Shown here: one piece after another, positions 45,019-60,951 of the stretch
Position numbering within the stretch: position 1 is the first letter of the stretch
Layout of the letters: each line of letters begins with the position of its first letter
Assembly: GCA_035268685.1 (NCBI GenBank)
Contig: DATFKK010000015.1
Coordinates: 1 to 64,000 of the forward strand
Source: Candidatus Krumholzibacteriia bacterium
GTDB taxonomy: Bacteria > Krumholzibacteriota > Krumholzibacteriia > JAJRXK01
Length of the DNA stretch: 64,000 nt
Reading direction: 5' to 3'
Notes under the pieces: generated by a model
Seen by the model: the letters and a program-made list of their open reading frames with translations, nothing else
Database searches by the model: none
What the model was told of the DNA's origin: nothing
Position numbers and translations under genes: made by a program

Positions 45019-45771
45019 TCAGCAGTGGTCGGCCGCACCCGACATGGCGCCGGCGAGCAGCCCGATGAAGCCACCGCCTCCGGCCCCCAGGCCCACGCCG
45101 ACGGGCCCGCCGGCCAGACCGAGTCCTCCTCCGACACCGGCGCCCATGAGGCCAGCGCGCAGACTGTCTCCGACGACACCGAGCACACAGGGGAGGAGCC
45201 CTTCGTCCTCCCGCAGGAGAACGGTTCCACGCTGTGCGATCGCCTCGAAGCCGCGTTCCTGGACGTCCAGGTAGAGCCGGACCGCCTGCCGCTCCTGCAC
45301 CGTCCAGGGTGCCGACGTCAGGGTGATCCGTTTGCGCGTCGCCCACCGGCAGAACGTCGCGACGTCGCCGGTGCCCGCCACCGCGGCATCGATCTCGTCG
45401 AGTGCGTTCTGCACCCCGGGGCTCGGGGACTCCGCGCCACTGCGCGGGAACGAGTCACCCTCGGAGGCGCGGTGGAAGCTCTCGAGGGCCGCCGCGCGAG
45501 CCTCCGGGTCGTCGGCGAAGTGTCGATCGATGAAGTCCAGGCTGGCCCGGCGGAGATCCGCCGAGTCGCCCCGAAGGGCACCGGTGAGCTCGAGGTGGTC
45601 GAAATAGGCGTCCACGGACGCGATCATCTTCTCGAGTCCCGGTGCCACGTCGGGCTCCGGCGGTTCCGTGGTGACGATGTCGACGGGCTCTTCGCCACAG
45701 GCGGTGACGACGGTCAGGACGAAGAGGGACAGGAGCGTGCGGAAGGGCGTGATGCCCGTTCGGGTTCTCAA
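45019..45771 (-). CDS. Lipoprotein with glycine-rich C-terminus
   Basis: A 250-residue lipoprotein ('LLSLFVLTVVTACGEEP', lipobox Cys). The middle is helical and charged. The C-terminal ~45 residues are glycine-rich and hydrophobic ('GLMGAGVGGGLGLAGGPVGV...GFIGLLAGAMSG'), like a glycine-zipper membrane hairpin, ending in a lone Cys after His ('ADHC'). Start TTG 45771 is chosen because GGAGG lies 5 bp upstream and no ATG fits. Function unknown. Confidence 0.7.
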   Translation of the reverse strand: MRTRTGITPFRTLLSLFVLTVVTACGEEPVDIVTTEPPEPDVAPGLEKMIASVDAYFDHLELTGALRGDSADLRRASLDFIDRHFADDPEARAAALESFHRASEGDSFPRSGAESPSPGVQNALDEIDAAVAGTGDVATFCRWATRKRITLTSAPWTVQERQAVRLYLDVQERGFEAIAQRGTVLLREDEGLLPCVLGVVGDSLRAGLMGAGVGGGLGLAGGPVGVGLGAGGGGFIGLLAGAMSGAADHC

Positions 45772-45886
45772 TGGGGACCTCCGGTCTCGGGAGTGGTCGC
45801 GGGAGGCGTCCACACACACCGGCGGAGGCTCACGGTTCGGCAGAGGGAGGCGGGCCGAGCTCGCAACGGATCCGGTGCACAGCCTT

Positions 45887-45916
45887 CGTATAGCCATCCG
45901 GACGGACGTATGTCAA
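45887..45916 (-). promoter_or_regulatory. Promoter of the glycine-rich lipoprotein
   Basis: Perfect TTGACA (45911-45916) and TATACG (45887-45892) with an 18-bp spacer on the minus strand. Transcript would start near 45880, ~110 bp before the TTG. Confidence 0.6.
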
Positions 45917-45965
45917 CGCACCCGTGCGAATCGTCACCGCACGTGGACAGAAGACATCGTCTGGT

Positions 45966-47453
<1,488 letters not shown>

Positions 47454-47488
47454 TGTCGATCACCGGCCTCTCTGTTCACGATCCCGAC

Positions 47489-48592
47489 CTAGCGTCCCTT
47501 GCCCAGGAAGGTCTTGATCGACTCGGGGATGTCGTCCTTGCTGTCGACCTGGCTGGTCACCAGGACCTCGTCCTCGCCCAGACGCGACTCGAGATCGCGC
47601 TTGAACTGTCCCGAGCCGTAGGTGGAAGTCACCTGCCCGTAGCTGAACTGGTTCACGCGCGGCAACAGGAATTCCGACAACAGCTCGATGCAGATCTCGG
47701 TGTCGCCGCCGCCCCAGTTGTCGCCGTCGGAGAAGTGGAACGGATAGATGTTCCATTCCTGGTGGGGGTAGTCTTCGTGGATGATCTCGGCGGCCAGGGT
47801 GTAGGCGCTGCTGATCTTCGTTCCCCCGCTCTCGCGGGTGTGGAAGAAGGTCTCGCGGTCGACCTCACGCGCGGTGGCGTCGTGGATGATGAATCGGAAG
47901 TCGACGTTCTTGTACTGGGTACGAAGCCAGGTGTCGATCCAGAAGGCCTCGGTGCGCACGATCTCCTTCTGCTCGTCGCCCATCGATCCCGACACGTCCA
48001 TCATGTACAGGATCGCAGCGTTGCTCGACGGCTCCTGCACCCGGTTCCAGCTCTTGTAGCGCATGTCGCGCTTGATCGGGACGATGTTCGGATCCCGGGG
48101 ATCGTAGGTCCCGGTGGCGACCATGCGCTTGAGCGCCTGCCGGTACGTGCGTTTGAAGTGGCGTAGACCGGGCGGACCGACCTCGCTGATCCCGGTGTAC
48201 TTGTCGCGGTAGTTCTGGATCTGGTTCTTCCCGCGCGGCTCGATCCGGGGGAGTTCGAGTTCCTCACCCAGCATCCGGGCCAGCTCCTCGAGCGTGACCT
48301 CGACCTCGAGGACGTGGTCTCCCTCGCCCTCGCCGGCCTCGCCCGTACCGTCCTGACCGGCGTCGACGGGTTGGCCCTCGCCACCCTCACCCATGCCCAC
48401 GCCGCCCTGCTCCTGCTGACCGAAGCGGAAGTGCGGGATGTCGATCGTGGGCACGGGAATGCTGACGAGGTCCTTGCCCTTCTTCCCGGTCATGGACCCG
48501 TGCGAGATGTACTTGCGGAGGTTCCCCTTGATCTTCCCACGCACGATGTCGCGGAAGCGCCCGAGGTCCCGGTCGATGCGGCTGATTTCCAC
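47489..48592 (-). CDS. yeaH: YeaH/DUF444 protein
   Basis: A 367-residue VWA-like protein. '[20 protein letters not shown]' opens, an acidic/Gly stretch follows (~55-95), and the MIDAS is '[17 protein letters not shown]' (DxSxS). Downstream motifs '[16 protein letters not shown]' and '[17 protein letters not shown]' are typical of DUF444. It is thought to act with the PrkA kinase in stress response. It lies 19 bp after prkA and before spoVR. Confidence 0.95.
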   Translation of the reverse strand: MEISRIDRDLGRFRDIVRGKIKGNLRKYISHGSMTGKKGKDLVSIPVPTIDIPHFRFGQQEQGGVGMGEGGEGQPVDAGQDGTGEAGEGEGDHVLEVEVTLEELARMLGEELELPRIEPRGKNQIQNYRDKYTGISEVGPPGLRHFKRTYRQALKRMVATGTYDPRDPNIVPIKRDMRYKSWNRVQEPSSNAAILYMMDVSGSMGDEQKEIVRTEAFWIDTWLRTQYKNVDFRFIIHDATAREVDRETFFHTRESGGTKISSAYTLAAEIIHEDYPHQEWNIYPFHFSDGDNWGGGDTEICIELLSEFLLPRVNQFSYGQVTSTYGSGQFKRDLESRLGEDEVLVTSQVDSKDDIPESIKTFLGKGR

Positions 48593-48611
48593 GGCTCCCC
48601 CCGAACCCCGG

Positions 48612-50681
<2,070 letters not shown>

Positions 50682-50843
50682 GATGGGTCCTCCACCGGGG
50701 GCTCGGGCTGTGCGCCTCGTGACCGTCGCCTGCTCCCCGAGGGCGACGTCGTTCGCCGCGGCGCGGATCCGCCCGTCCGCGTCGATCCGAACCGCACGAG
50801 GCGTGCTCATGGTGAAAGTAGACCGTTGGTCGAACGCGCGGCA

Positions 50844-50859
50844 AGCACCATGCGTTCCC
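50844..50859 (-). promoter_or_regulatory. Possible sigma-54 promoter of prkA-yeaH-spoVR
   Basis: Minus-strand GGGAACG-N4-GTGCT keeps the invariant GG and GC at the right spacing and matches 9 of 12 positions of the -24/-12 consensus. It lies in the gap before prkA. E. coli yeaGH is sigma-54 dependent, which adds weight, but chance is not excluded. Confidence 0.35.
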
Positions 50860-50892
50860 ACCGACTCCGAGCGAGGCCCGTGCCAGGCGCCC

Positions 50893-51687
50893 TCAGCGGA
50901 GGATCTCGTACCGGATCACGACGCTGTCCGAGGCCGCAGCGGTCCAGAGCAGCTGTCCGTCCCAGCCCAGGGTGAGGTACTCGTCGGGACGGTACAGGAC
51001 AGAGGGATCGATCACGCCGTCGGCACGCCCGTTGTAGGCGCGCACGCGGATCACACGCCCGGTGGCGGCGTCGGCATTCCAGAAGTGGTAGCCGTCGTAG
51101 GCGAGACCCGTGGGGAAGAAGGCCTCGGTGGGGAATCGGCGCGACACCTTGCCCTCTTCCGGCTCGATCCGGGCGATCTGCCGGGCGTCGGCGTCCACCT
51201 GCCAGAGGTACTCCTCGTCCCACGCCAGGCCGGCCGGGTGGTAACCCGCGGCCGGAATCGTCGCGCTGAGACTCCCGTCCTCGCGCTCGATCCGGTACAG
51301 GGCCTCGGCACCGCCCACACGGTAACCACCGGCCCACAGACCCTCACCGTCGAAGGCCAGACCGGTGTCGAAGGAATCGGGTTCCCGCGAGAGGGTGTCG
51401 ACGGTTCCCGTCTCGCGGTCCCATCGCAGGATCGCGGCCTCGCCGACGGAGTCGGGCACCGAGATCCCCTGGTTCGAGGCCATCAACATGAAGACGGTCG
51501 AGTCCCGGAACGCGAGCCCGCGCAGACCGGCCGACGGCAACGACAGCGTGTCGACCACGACGGCATTGACGACGGGCAGGTCGTCCTGGGCCACCGACGG
51601 CTCCGGAGCGACCGCCGCGAGCAGACCCACGACGAACAGGAGGACGCCGGCGCGCGGAAACGGCCGGCGACCGCCCTCAGGCGCCAC
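50893..51687 (-). CDS. Secreted beta-propeller protein
   Basis: A ~264-residue exported protein. Signal peptide '[22 protein letters not shown]' follows a basic start. The rest is a series of beta-propeller-like blades with the repeated 'GLA(F/W)D(G/E)...LW' theme ('[18 protein letters not shown]', '[19 protein letters not shown]', '[17 protein letters not shown]'), as in glutamine cyclotransferase/NHL-type folds. Start GTG 51687 overlaps the sensor-kinase end by 11 bp. Possibly a sensor or binding partner for that kinase. Confidence 0.75.
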   Translation of the reverse strand: MAPEGGRRPFPRAGVLLFVVGLLAAVAPEPSVAQDDLPVVNAVVVDTLSLPSAGLRGLAFRDSTVFMLMASNQGISVPDSVGEAAILRWDRETGTVDTLSREPDSFDTGLAFDGEGLWAGGYRVGGAEALYRIEREDGSLSATIPAAGYHPAGLAWDEEYLWQVDADARQIARIEPEEGKVSRRFPTEAFFPTGLAYDGYHFWNADAATGRVIRVRAYNGRADGVIDPSVLYRPDEYLTLGWDGQLLWTAAASDSVVIRYEILR

Positions 51688-52825
51688 CGCGTCGCGCGCC
51701 TGAGTTCCGGCGCCGCCGCGTGAGTTCGTAGACCTCGTGGAGGCAGGTTCGCAGTGCATCGAGTCCCAGGGGCTTGGTCACGAGGCGATCGAACGCACGG
51801 CTCGGCGCTGCCTCCCGCGTGACGGGGTCTCCGGTGAGCAGCACGATACCCACGGCAGGGTCGAGTTGTCGAATCTCGATTGCGAGGACGTCTCCCAGGA
51901 CCCCGCCCAGCTGTCGATCGAGGAGGACCACGTCGAAGGCACCGGCGGTGAAGGCCGTGCGCGTGTCGTCGGGCGAACCGACGGGCACCACGTGCTCCAC
52001 GCCGGTGGCGTCGAGCATCTCGGCGAGCACCAATCGGACGTCCGGATCGTCGTCGACCAGCAACACCCGTGGCGGCACGGTCCGCACGGCGGAGGAGGTC
52101 TCGGCCGGCACGTCGGACGCCCCCGCCTGGAGCCGGAGCGTGAAGCGACTGCCTCGCCCCGGACGGGTGGACAGTTGGAGTTCGGAGCCCAGATCACGCG
52201 CCAGAGCGGCCACACGGGCCAACCCGACCCCACGCCCCGGAGCCTTCGTGCTGAAACCCGCCTCGAAACACCGACGCCGGGTCTCGTCGTCCATTCCCGG
52301 GCCGTCGTCCTCCACGCCCACCGTCATCGTTCCGTCTTCGAGCCGGTGGACCACCAGGCGGATCTCTCCGTCGGGCTGCTCGCCCATGGCTTCGTCGGCA
52401 TTGCGGACCAGGTTCAGGAGCACGTCGCGCAGGAGCCCGGGCCGGGTCGACGCCGGACAGGTCGAGCGAGGGACTTCGGGCCGGATCCGCGCCCCGGGAC
52501 AGAGCGCGCGGGCGTCCTCGACGAGGTCGTGCACCACGTCGCGGAGATCGACGGTCTGCATCTGCGGTTCGGCGGTCCATCCGCCCAGGGCGTGCTCGGC
52601 TCCCTGCAGGGACCTCCGGGCGGCGGCCAGACGAACGTCGCCGGCTCCTCCGCAGGTCACGAGCAGATCGAGATGCCCCCGCAGGACGGCGAGCCAGTTG
52701 GCGGCCTCGTGGATCCGCGCCCGAAGGTCTTCCGGGGTCGGAACGAAGGAACCGGACTCCGCAGTGGAGTCCGGTTCCTCGTTCGAGCGATCCAGCGCTT
52801 CGCGATCGTGGGAGCGATGGTGCAT
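51677..52825 (-). CDS. Hybrid sensor kinase with C-terminal receiver
   Basis: A 382-residue protein without membrane segments. Residues ~32-80 resemble a HisKA/NtrB-type dimerisation helix with likely phospho-His39 ('ARIHEAANWLAVLRGHLDLL'). The HATPase (~95-235) has N-box 'LLNLVRNADEAM', 'EDDGPGMDD' and 'GRGVGLARV'. A receiver domain (~252-375) has acidic 'VDDDPD', phospho-Asp303 ('VVLLDRQLGG') and 'VTKPLG'. Expressed from a strong sigma-54 type promoter. Output partner unknown; the nearby propeller protein and sigma-54 activator are candidates. Confidence 0.88.
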   Translation of the reverse strand: MHHRSHDREALDRSNEEPDSTAESGSFVPTPEDLRARIHEAANWLAVLRGHLDLLVTCGGAGDVRLAAARRSLQGAEHALGGWTAEPQMQTVDLRDVVHDLVEDARALCPGARIRPEVPRSTCPASTRPGLLRDVLLNLVRNADEAMGEQPDGEIRLVVHRLEDGTMTVGVEDDGPGMDDETRRRCFEAGFSTKAPGRGVGLARVAALARDLGSELQLSTRPGRGSRFTLRLQAGASDVPAETSSAVRTVPPRVLLVDDDPDVRLVLAEMLDATGVEHVVPVGSPDDTRTAFTAGAFDVVLLDRQLGGVLGDVLAIEIRQLDPAVGIVLLTGDPVTREAAPSRAFDRLVTKPLGLDALRTCLHEVYELTRRRRNSGARRGGA

Positions 52826-52933
52826 GGTGGACTCACTTGCTGGTCGAGCGGCGGAAGCCCCTCGTATGCCTGACACACTTCCGACCGCTCGGCCCAGCAA
52901 GGTGGCCTGTCTGCCTATCCGGTCGGAAGAAAC

Positions 52934-52949
52934 TGCAATCTCCGGGCCA
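52934..52949 (-). promoter_or_regulatory. Sigma-54 (-24/-12) promoter
   Basis: Minus-strand TGGCCCG-GAGA-TTGCA matches the TGGCACG-N4-TTGCA consensus at 11 of 12 positions with invariant GG and GC. It lies 109 bp before the sensor-kinase ATG; transcription would start near 52922. Confidence 0.75.
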
Positions 52950-53064
52950 GGATCTTCCTCGACGAGCCCTTCCCGGAAATCATGGGGAATCCTTTTCCCC
53001 CAAACGACTTACGATCTCGTCGATGAGTCGGACCCATGGCAAGCGCCCCAGGAGCCGGCGAGCC

Positions 53065-53091
53065 CCGTAAATCTAATTTACGGAGCGTAAA
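53065..53091 (-). promoter_or_regulatory. Triple CGTAAA half-site array (putative enhancer/UAS)
   Basis: CGTAAA (53066-53071), TTTACG (53077-53082) and CGTAAA (53086-53091) form two overlapping perfect inverted repeats (CCGTAAAT-CTA-ATTTACGG and TTTACG-GAG-CGTAAA). They are unusually AT-rich for this DNA and lie about 145-170 bp upstream of the predicted sigma-54 transcript start, the normal distance for an activator-binding site. The nearby Fis-type HTH activator is the likely binder. Confidence 0.6.
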
Positions 53092-53100
53092 ACAATCTTT

Positions 53101-53451
53101 CTACTGCTCGCCCCGTCCCGTCTCTTCGTGGAAGAACAGGTCGGCGAAATCGTCGGCCCCTCGGATCCACCCTTCGAAGATCACCTCGTCGGGATCCTCC
53201 GCCAGGGAGATCCGGACCGCGGCGCCGTCGACCCCGGGCAGCAACGCCACATCGGCCACGATCCCGTCGGGGTCGGACCGGAACTCGATCGCCACCGGTG
53301 CACTGGCCTGCACGACCAGGTCGCGGCCGTCGAAAGCCACGGGGGTCACACCTGCGTCGACCACGATCTGGAGGGTGGTCACCGCGGCCACCAGCGGCGC
53401 GGCACCGAGAGCGAGGACGAGCAACGCGGAGAGGAGGCGACGTGTCGACAC
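53101..53451 (-). CDS. Small secreted protein
   Basis: A 116-residue protein with signal peptide 'LLSALLVLALGAAPLVAA'. The mature part is acidic with short beta-like stretches and no Cys. Family unknown. It lies between the large sigma-54 activator and the sensor kinase on the same strand; its stop is only 10 bp from the activator half-site array. Possibly a periplasmic partner in the same system, by position only. Confidence 0.65.
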   Translation of the reverse strand: MSTRRLLSALLVLALGAAPLVAAVTTLQIVVDAGVTPVAFDGRDLVVQASAPVAIEFRSDPDGIVADVALLPGVDGAAVRISLAEDPDEVIFEGWIRGADDFADLFFHEETGRGEQ

Positions 53452-53570
53452 TGTGGACCTCGGATCGATGCAGAGACACGTGCGCGCAGCGGAACTCCGG
53501 GGGACGGCGCGAAGCGACGTGGAACCGCGAGTGCGCTTCTGCCCAGCAGCTTAGTGCTTCGCCGTGCGAA

Positions 53571-53595
53571 AGGGAAGACCCCCGGGGGATCCCCT
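53571..53595 (-). terminator. Hairpin at the end of the activator gene
   Basis: AGGGGA..CCCC / GGGG..TTCCCT forms a ~10-bp interrupted stem around a CCCCGGGG centre, 4-28 bp beyond the stop of the 53599-57777 gene. Confidence 0.45.
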
Positions 53596-53598
53596 GGC

Positions 53599-57777
<4,179 letters not shown>

Positions 57778-57827
57778 CCGGTCGAGACTAGGAGATGCAC
57801 GCGCGCGGCGACAAGCGGCACCGGAGA

Positions 57828-58679
57828 TCAGCCGGAGCGATTCCCCGGATCCTCGCGATCATCGCCCGTCGACCGCGGCGCCGGTCGCCATACGAGCCCC
57901 AGGCTCCACGCGTGGTCCAGGCTGCGGGCGTCCCGGGGTCCCACGTCGAGCAGACCACCGATCCGTACGCCCAGCTCCTCGCTCCAGGACCACTCGGTCT
58001 CGAGCAGGAAGGACGTCGACTCGGGCAGTCCGTCGACCGGATGCCGGGCCGAGGCGATCAGGCCGAAGTCGCCCCACCGCCCCTTCACGGCGACTTCCAG
58101 ACCGGATCCCGACGGGAACGCCGAGAGTGGATCCTCGCGCACGTCCTCGCTGGGTGGAGACACCCGTCGGGCGTAACCGCCGAACCACCACCGCAGCCCC
58201 CCGACCGCGATCGGGGACACACGCAGGCGGACCCGCATGGCCGGCGCCTTGGCCGACAGGGGATGCAACGAGGGGTCGCCGGTGGGAAGAGTCACGGCGA
58301 GATCCAGCGCCGTCGGCACGAACAACAACCCGCCCAGTCGCTGGGTCCATTGCACGTCGGCCCGGCCGCCGCCGTAGCGGAAGCGATCCGCACTCTCGAG
58401 TCCGACGTAGTCGATCGAGACCCGCGCTGCACTGGATCCGGTCAAACGCACCCACCAGCCCAGGCGGATCCACTGCGCCCGGCGGGCGTCGGGCAGCTCC
58501 AGGTCGCGGTAGTCGATCGAGACCGGTCGCTCCCCGGAGGCCGGATCCGGGTCGAGACCCAACGGCAGATACAGAACCTGCCGCGGCAGCATGCGGGAGG
58601 ACGCGTCGTCCTGTGCGGCGACCGGAACGGCGGCGCCGAGGACCAGGATCGCGGTGAGGACGAAGGGAAGACGGGACAC
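57828..58679 (-). CDS. Outer-membrane beta-barrel-like protein (DUF3187-type)
   Basis: A 283-residue exported protein with signal peptide '[16 protein letters not shown]'. Alternating amphipathic strands with aromatic girdle residues ('[12 protein letters not shown]', '[13 protein letters not shown]', '[11 protein letters not shown]', '[19 protein letters not shown]', '[11 protein letters not shown]') point to a 12-14-strand outer-membrane barrel resembling the DUF3187/phenol-degradation MetA type. No partner is obvious. Follows the activator gene on the same strand with a 50-bp gap upstream of it. Confidence 0.65.
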   Translation of the reverse strand: MSRLPFVLTAILVLGAAVPVAAQDDASSRMLPRQVLYLPLGLDPDPASGERPVSIDYRDLELPDARRAQWIRLGWWVRLTGSSAARVSIDYVGLESADRFRYGGGRADVQWTQRLGGLLFVPTALDLAVTLPTGDPSLHPLSAKAPAMRVRLRVSPIAVGGLRWWFGGYARRVSPPSEDVREDPLSAFPSGSGLEVAVKGRWGDFGLIASARHPVDGLPESTSFLLETEWSWSEELGVRIGGLLDVGPRDARSLDHAWSLGLVWRPAPRSTGDDREDPGNRSG

Positions 58680-58697
58680 GGCGGGGTGGGACGGCGC

Positions 58698-59078
58698 CTA
58701 GGCGCCGCTCCCCTCGATCAGCTGCACCTCACCGTTCTCGGTGAACTGCACGCGGATCATGGTCCGGTTGCCGGGAAGGGCTTCCTTGGCGACGACCCGC
58801 CCGTAGTCGTTCCACCCGCGGTGGTGGACCACGTCGCCGATCTCGTAGTGCTCCTCGGGCGAGTACACACGCGCCGTCTCGGGATCGATCTCCTCGACTT
58901 CGGCGACGGGCTCTTCCTCGGGCTGCGTGGCCTCGGCACCGGCCTCGTCCTCGGCCGGCATGTGCGGCAGGATACCGGCACACTGCGGACACTTCAGCCA
59001 GACGACTCCGTCATCGCTGGCCTCACTGACCACCGTCATGTCGAAGTGGGCCTTGCAGACCGAGCAGTACTGACGCAT
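58698..59078 (-). CDS. Zinc-ribbon plus CarD-like domain protein
   Basis: A 126-residue cytoplasmic protein. N-terminal ribbon: 'YCSVCKAHFD' and 'LKCPQCAGIL' (four Cys, ~5-8 and ~30-33). An acidic linker follows, then a C-terminal beta-barrel ('YEIGDVVHHRGWNDYGRVVAKE...IRVQFTENGEVQLIEG') like CarD/DUF3553 small barrels that bind RNA polymerase or nucleic acid. Probably a transcription- or nucleic-acid-associated factor. Start ATG at the first Cys motif. Confidence 0.75.
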   Translation of the reverse strand: MRQYCSVCKAHFDMTVVSEASDDGVVWLKCPQCAGILPHMPAEDEAGAEATQPEEEPVAEVEEIDPETARVYSPEEHYEIGDVVHHRGWNDYGRVVAKEALPGNRTMIRVQFTENGEVQLIEGSGA

Positions 59079-59150
59079 GCGGGCACCTGCCCCACCACGT
59101 TCGAACCGAACGTGGGGACGATGTGGGCGGAGCGGGAGCCGCGCGAACGC

Positions 59151-59348
59151 CTACAGCTCGCCGGCCTCCAACACGGCGCGGCAGCATTCCTCCGCACCGT
59201 CCTTGTCGAGGTAACGCATTCCGCAGACGATGCAACGATGCGGACCGTTGATGCGACCTTCTTGCTCGGCCTTCGAGACCAGCTGATCGTACTTGACGAA
59301 GGGCTTCTCTTTCACGAGCGGAATTTCCTTCTCCGTACGCGTCGACAC
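59151..59348 (-). CDS. Small Cys-rich protein
   Basis: A 65-residue protein. A basic N-terminus is followed by 'HRCIVCGMRYLDKDGAEECC', a likely single zinc site (C-x2-C ... C-C). Start GTG 59348 is strongly supported by AAGGAGG 6 bp upstream; longer starts lack a ribosome site. It lies 72 bp upstream of the zinc-ribbon/CarD-like gene on the same strand. Function unknown. Confidence 0.75.
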   Translation of the reverse strand: MSTRTEKEIPLVKEKPFVKYDQLVSKAEQEGRINGPHRCIVCGMRYLDKDGAEECCRAVLEAGEL

Positions 59349-59734
59349 GCGATTCCTCCTTGGATCCCATGGACCGGTTCCGTCCGATCCACTCTCCACA
59401 TCCACGGTTCCCCGTTGCGTTGTGCACGCTGGAGACCGAACCCGAATCGGCCGCGGGCGGCCGATGGACCCAATGAACAGGGTCTCTCACGGTCGAAGGT
59501 GCGAGAGCGGCCCCTCGGCAGGCACCTCGATCCGGGTCCGACCTCTCCGTGGTCGTCGTCCGGGCCGGGCGGCGGCGCGCGGGGCGGTCGATGGGAGACC
59601 CAACCGCTAACAGCGGCGGCAGAGTACACAACGGGGGCCAACGAGTCAAGTTGGCCCCCTTCACGGAGTTGTGATGCCCAACGGGTCCGAGTGCGAAGTG
59701 GCCCGCAAATCGGCCGACGAGATGCGGCGGATGA
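59349..59734. other. Intergenic region with two inverted repeats
   Basis: No credible gene in this 386-bp gap. TCGGCCGC/GCGGCCGA (59447-59464) and a perfect 10-bp stem (59633-59659) are the only structures noticed. The promoter of the small Cys-rich gene should be in the left part, but I could not pick a clear box. Confidence 0.4.
59633..59659 (-). terminator. Terminator downstream of cystathionine gamma-synthase
   Basis: Perfect 10-bp stem GGGGGCCAAC / GTTGGCCCCC with a seven-base loop, 76 bp after the stop of the gene at 59735. Confidence 0.55.
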
Positions 59735-60880
59735 CTAGGCCACGACGGCGTCCAGTCCGCGGTGCACGTCGGCGACGAGATCCTCGGCGTCCTCGACGCC
59801 CACGCTGAAGCGCACCAGACCGTCGGTGACCCCGATCGCCTCCCGCTCCTCGCGGGGAACGGCCGCGTGGGTCATCACCGCCGGGTGGCAGACCAGGCTC
59901 TCGACCCCGCCCAAGCTCTCGGCCAGCGTGAACAGTCGCAGTTGTCCGACGAGAGCCTGTGCGTTGTCCAGGCTGCCCACGTCGACCGAGATCATGCCGC
60001 CGTACCCCTTCTGCTGCTTCTTGGCGATCTCGTGTCCGGGGTGATCGGGGAGCCCGGGGTAGTAGATCCTCTTGATCGCGCGGTGCTCGCGGATCGCCGC
60101 GAGCAGGGCGTGCGCGTTCTCCTCGTGGGCCCGCATGCGCAGGTGGAGGGTCTTGGTCCCGCGCAGCGCCAGCCAGCAGTCCCAGGGACCGGGCACGGCA
60201 CCGGCCGCGTTCTGCAGGAACCGCAGACCCTCGGCCATCTCCTCGTCGTCGGTGATCAGGATCCCACCGACCATGTCACTGTGACCGTTCAGGTACTTGG
60301 TCATCGAGTGCACCACGACGTCGGCGCCGAGCGCCAGCGGCTGCTGGAGCGCCGGACTCATGAAGGTGTTGTCGACGCACAGCTTCGCGCCGCGCGCCCG
60401 GGCCAGTTCCGCCGCGGCGGCAATGTCTGTGATCTGCAACACCGGATTGGTCGGAGTCTCGACGAACAGCAGCCGCGTGCGGTCGGTCCAGGCGGCCTCG
60501 ACCGCCGCCAGGTCGCTGGTGTCGACGAACCGGAACTGCATCCCCAGCCGCCGGTACAGCGAGTCGAAGACACGATAGGTCCCACCGTAGACGTTCCGCG
60601 TGCAGATGATCTCGTCGCCCTGGTCGAAGGTCTCGACCAGCGTGCTGATGGCGGCCAGCCCGCTGGCGAAGGCCACACCGAAACGACCGCCCTCGAGCGC
60701 TGCCACGTTGCCCTCGAGTGCCTCGCGCGTGGGGTTCTGCGTGCGGGCGTACTCGTAACCGGTGTGGTCGCCGATCGCCCGCTGCTGGTAGGTGGAGGTC
60801 TGGAACACGGGCACGATGACGGCGCCGGTGTTCGGCTCCGGCTGCTGGCCGGCATGCACGCAGTCGGTGGCGAAACCCAT
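59735..60880 (-). CDS. metB: Cystathionine gamma-synthase/lyase (Cys/Met PLP family)
   Basis: A 381-residue PLP enzyme of the trans-sulfuration family. 'TGYEYARTQNPTREALEGN' and 'FASGLAAISTLV' open the fold, 'CVDNTFMSPALQQPLALGAD' follows and the PLP lysine is in 'VVHSMTKYLNGHSD'; the end has 'SLGGVESLVCHPAVMTHA'. It joins homoserine ester and Cys, or cleaves cystathionine; synthase versus lyase cannot be settled here. Start ATG with AAGGAG site. A 12-bp triple repeat lies just upstream. Confidence 0.88.
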   Translation of the reverse strand: MGFATDCVHAGQQPEPNTGAVIVPVFQTSTYQQRAIGDHTGYEYARTQNPTREALEGNVAALEGGRFGVAFASGLAAISTLVETFDQGDEIICTRNVYGGTYRVFDSLYRRLGMQFRFVDTSDLAAVEAAWTDRTRLLFVETPTNPVLQITDIAAAAELARARGAKLCVDNTFMSPALQQPLALGADVVVHSMTKYLNGHSDMVGGILITDDEEMAEGLRFLQNAAGAVPGPWDCWLALRGTKTLHLRMRAHEENAHALLAAIREHRAIKRIYYPGLPDHPGHEIAKKQQKGYGGMISVDVGSLDNAQALVGQLRLFTLAESLGGVESLVCHPAVMTHAAVPREEREAIGVTDGLVRFSVGVEDAEDLVADVHRGLDAVVA

Positions 60881-60890
60881 GGCACGGACT

Positions 60891-60926
60891 CCTTCGGAAG
60901 GATCTTCGGACGGATCTTCGGACGGG
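60891..60926. repeat. Three 12-bp tandem units
   Basis: CCTTCGGAAGGA, TCTTCGGACGGA and TCTTCGGACGGG follow each other between metB and the exonuclease gene. The copy nearest to metB contributes its AAGGAG ribosome binding site. Confidence 0.7.
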
Positions 60927-60951
60927 TGGACGACGCGACCCGGACGGCGCC

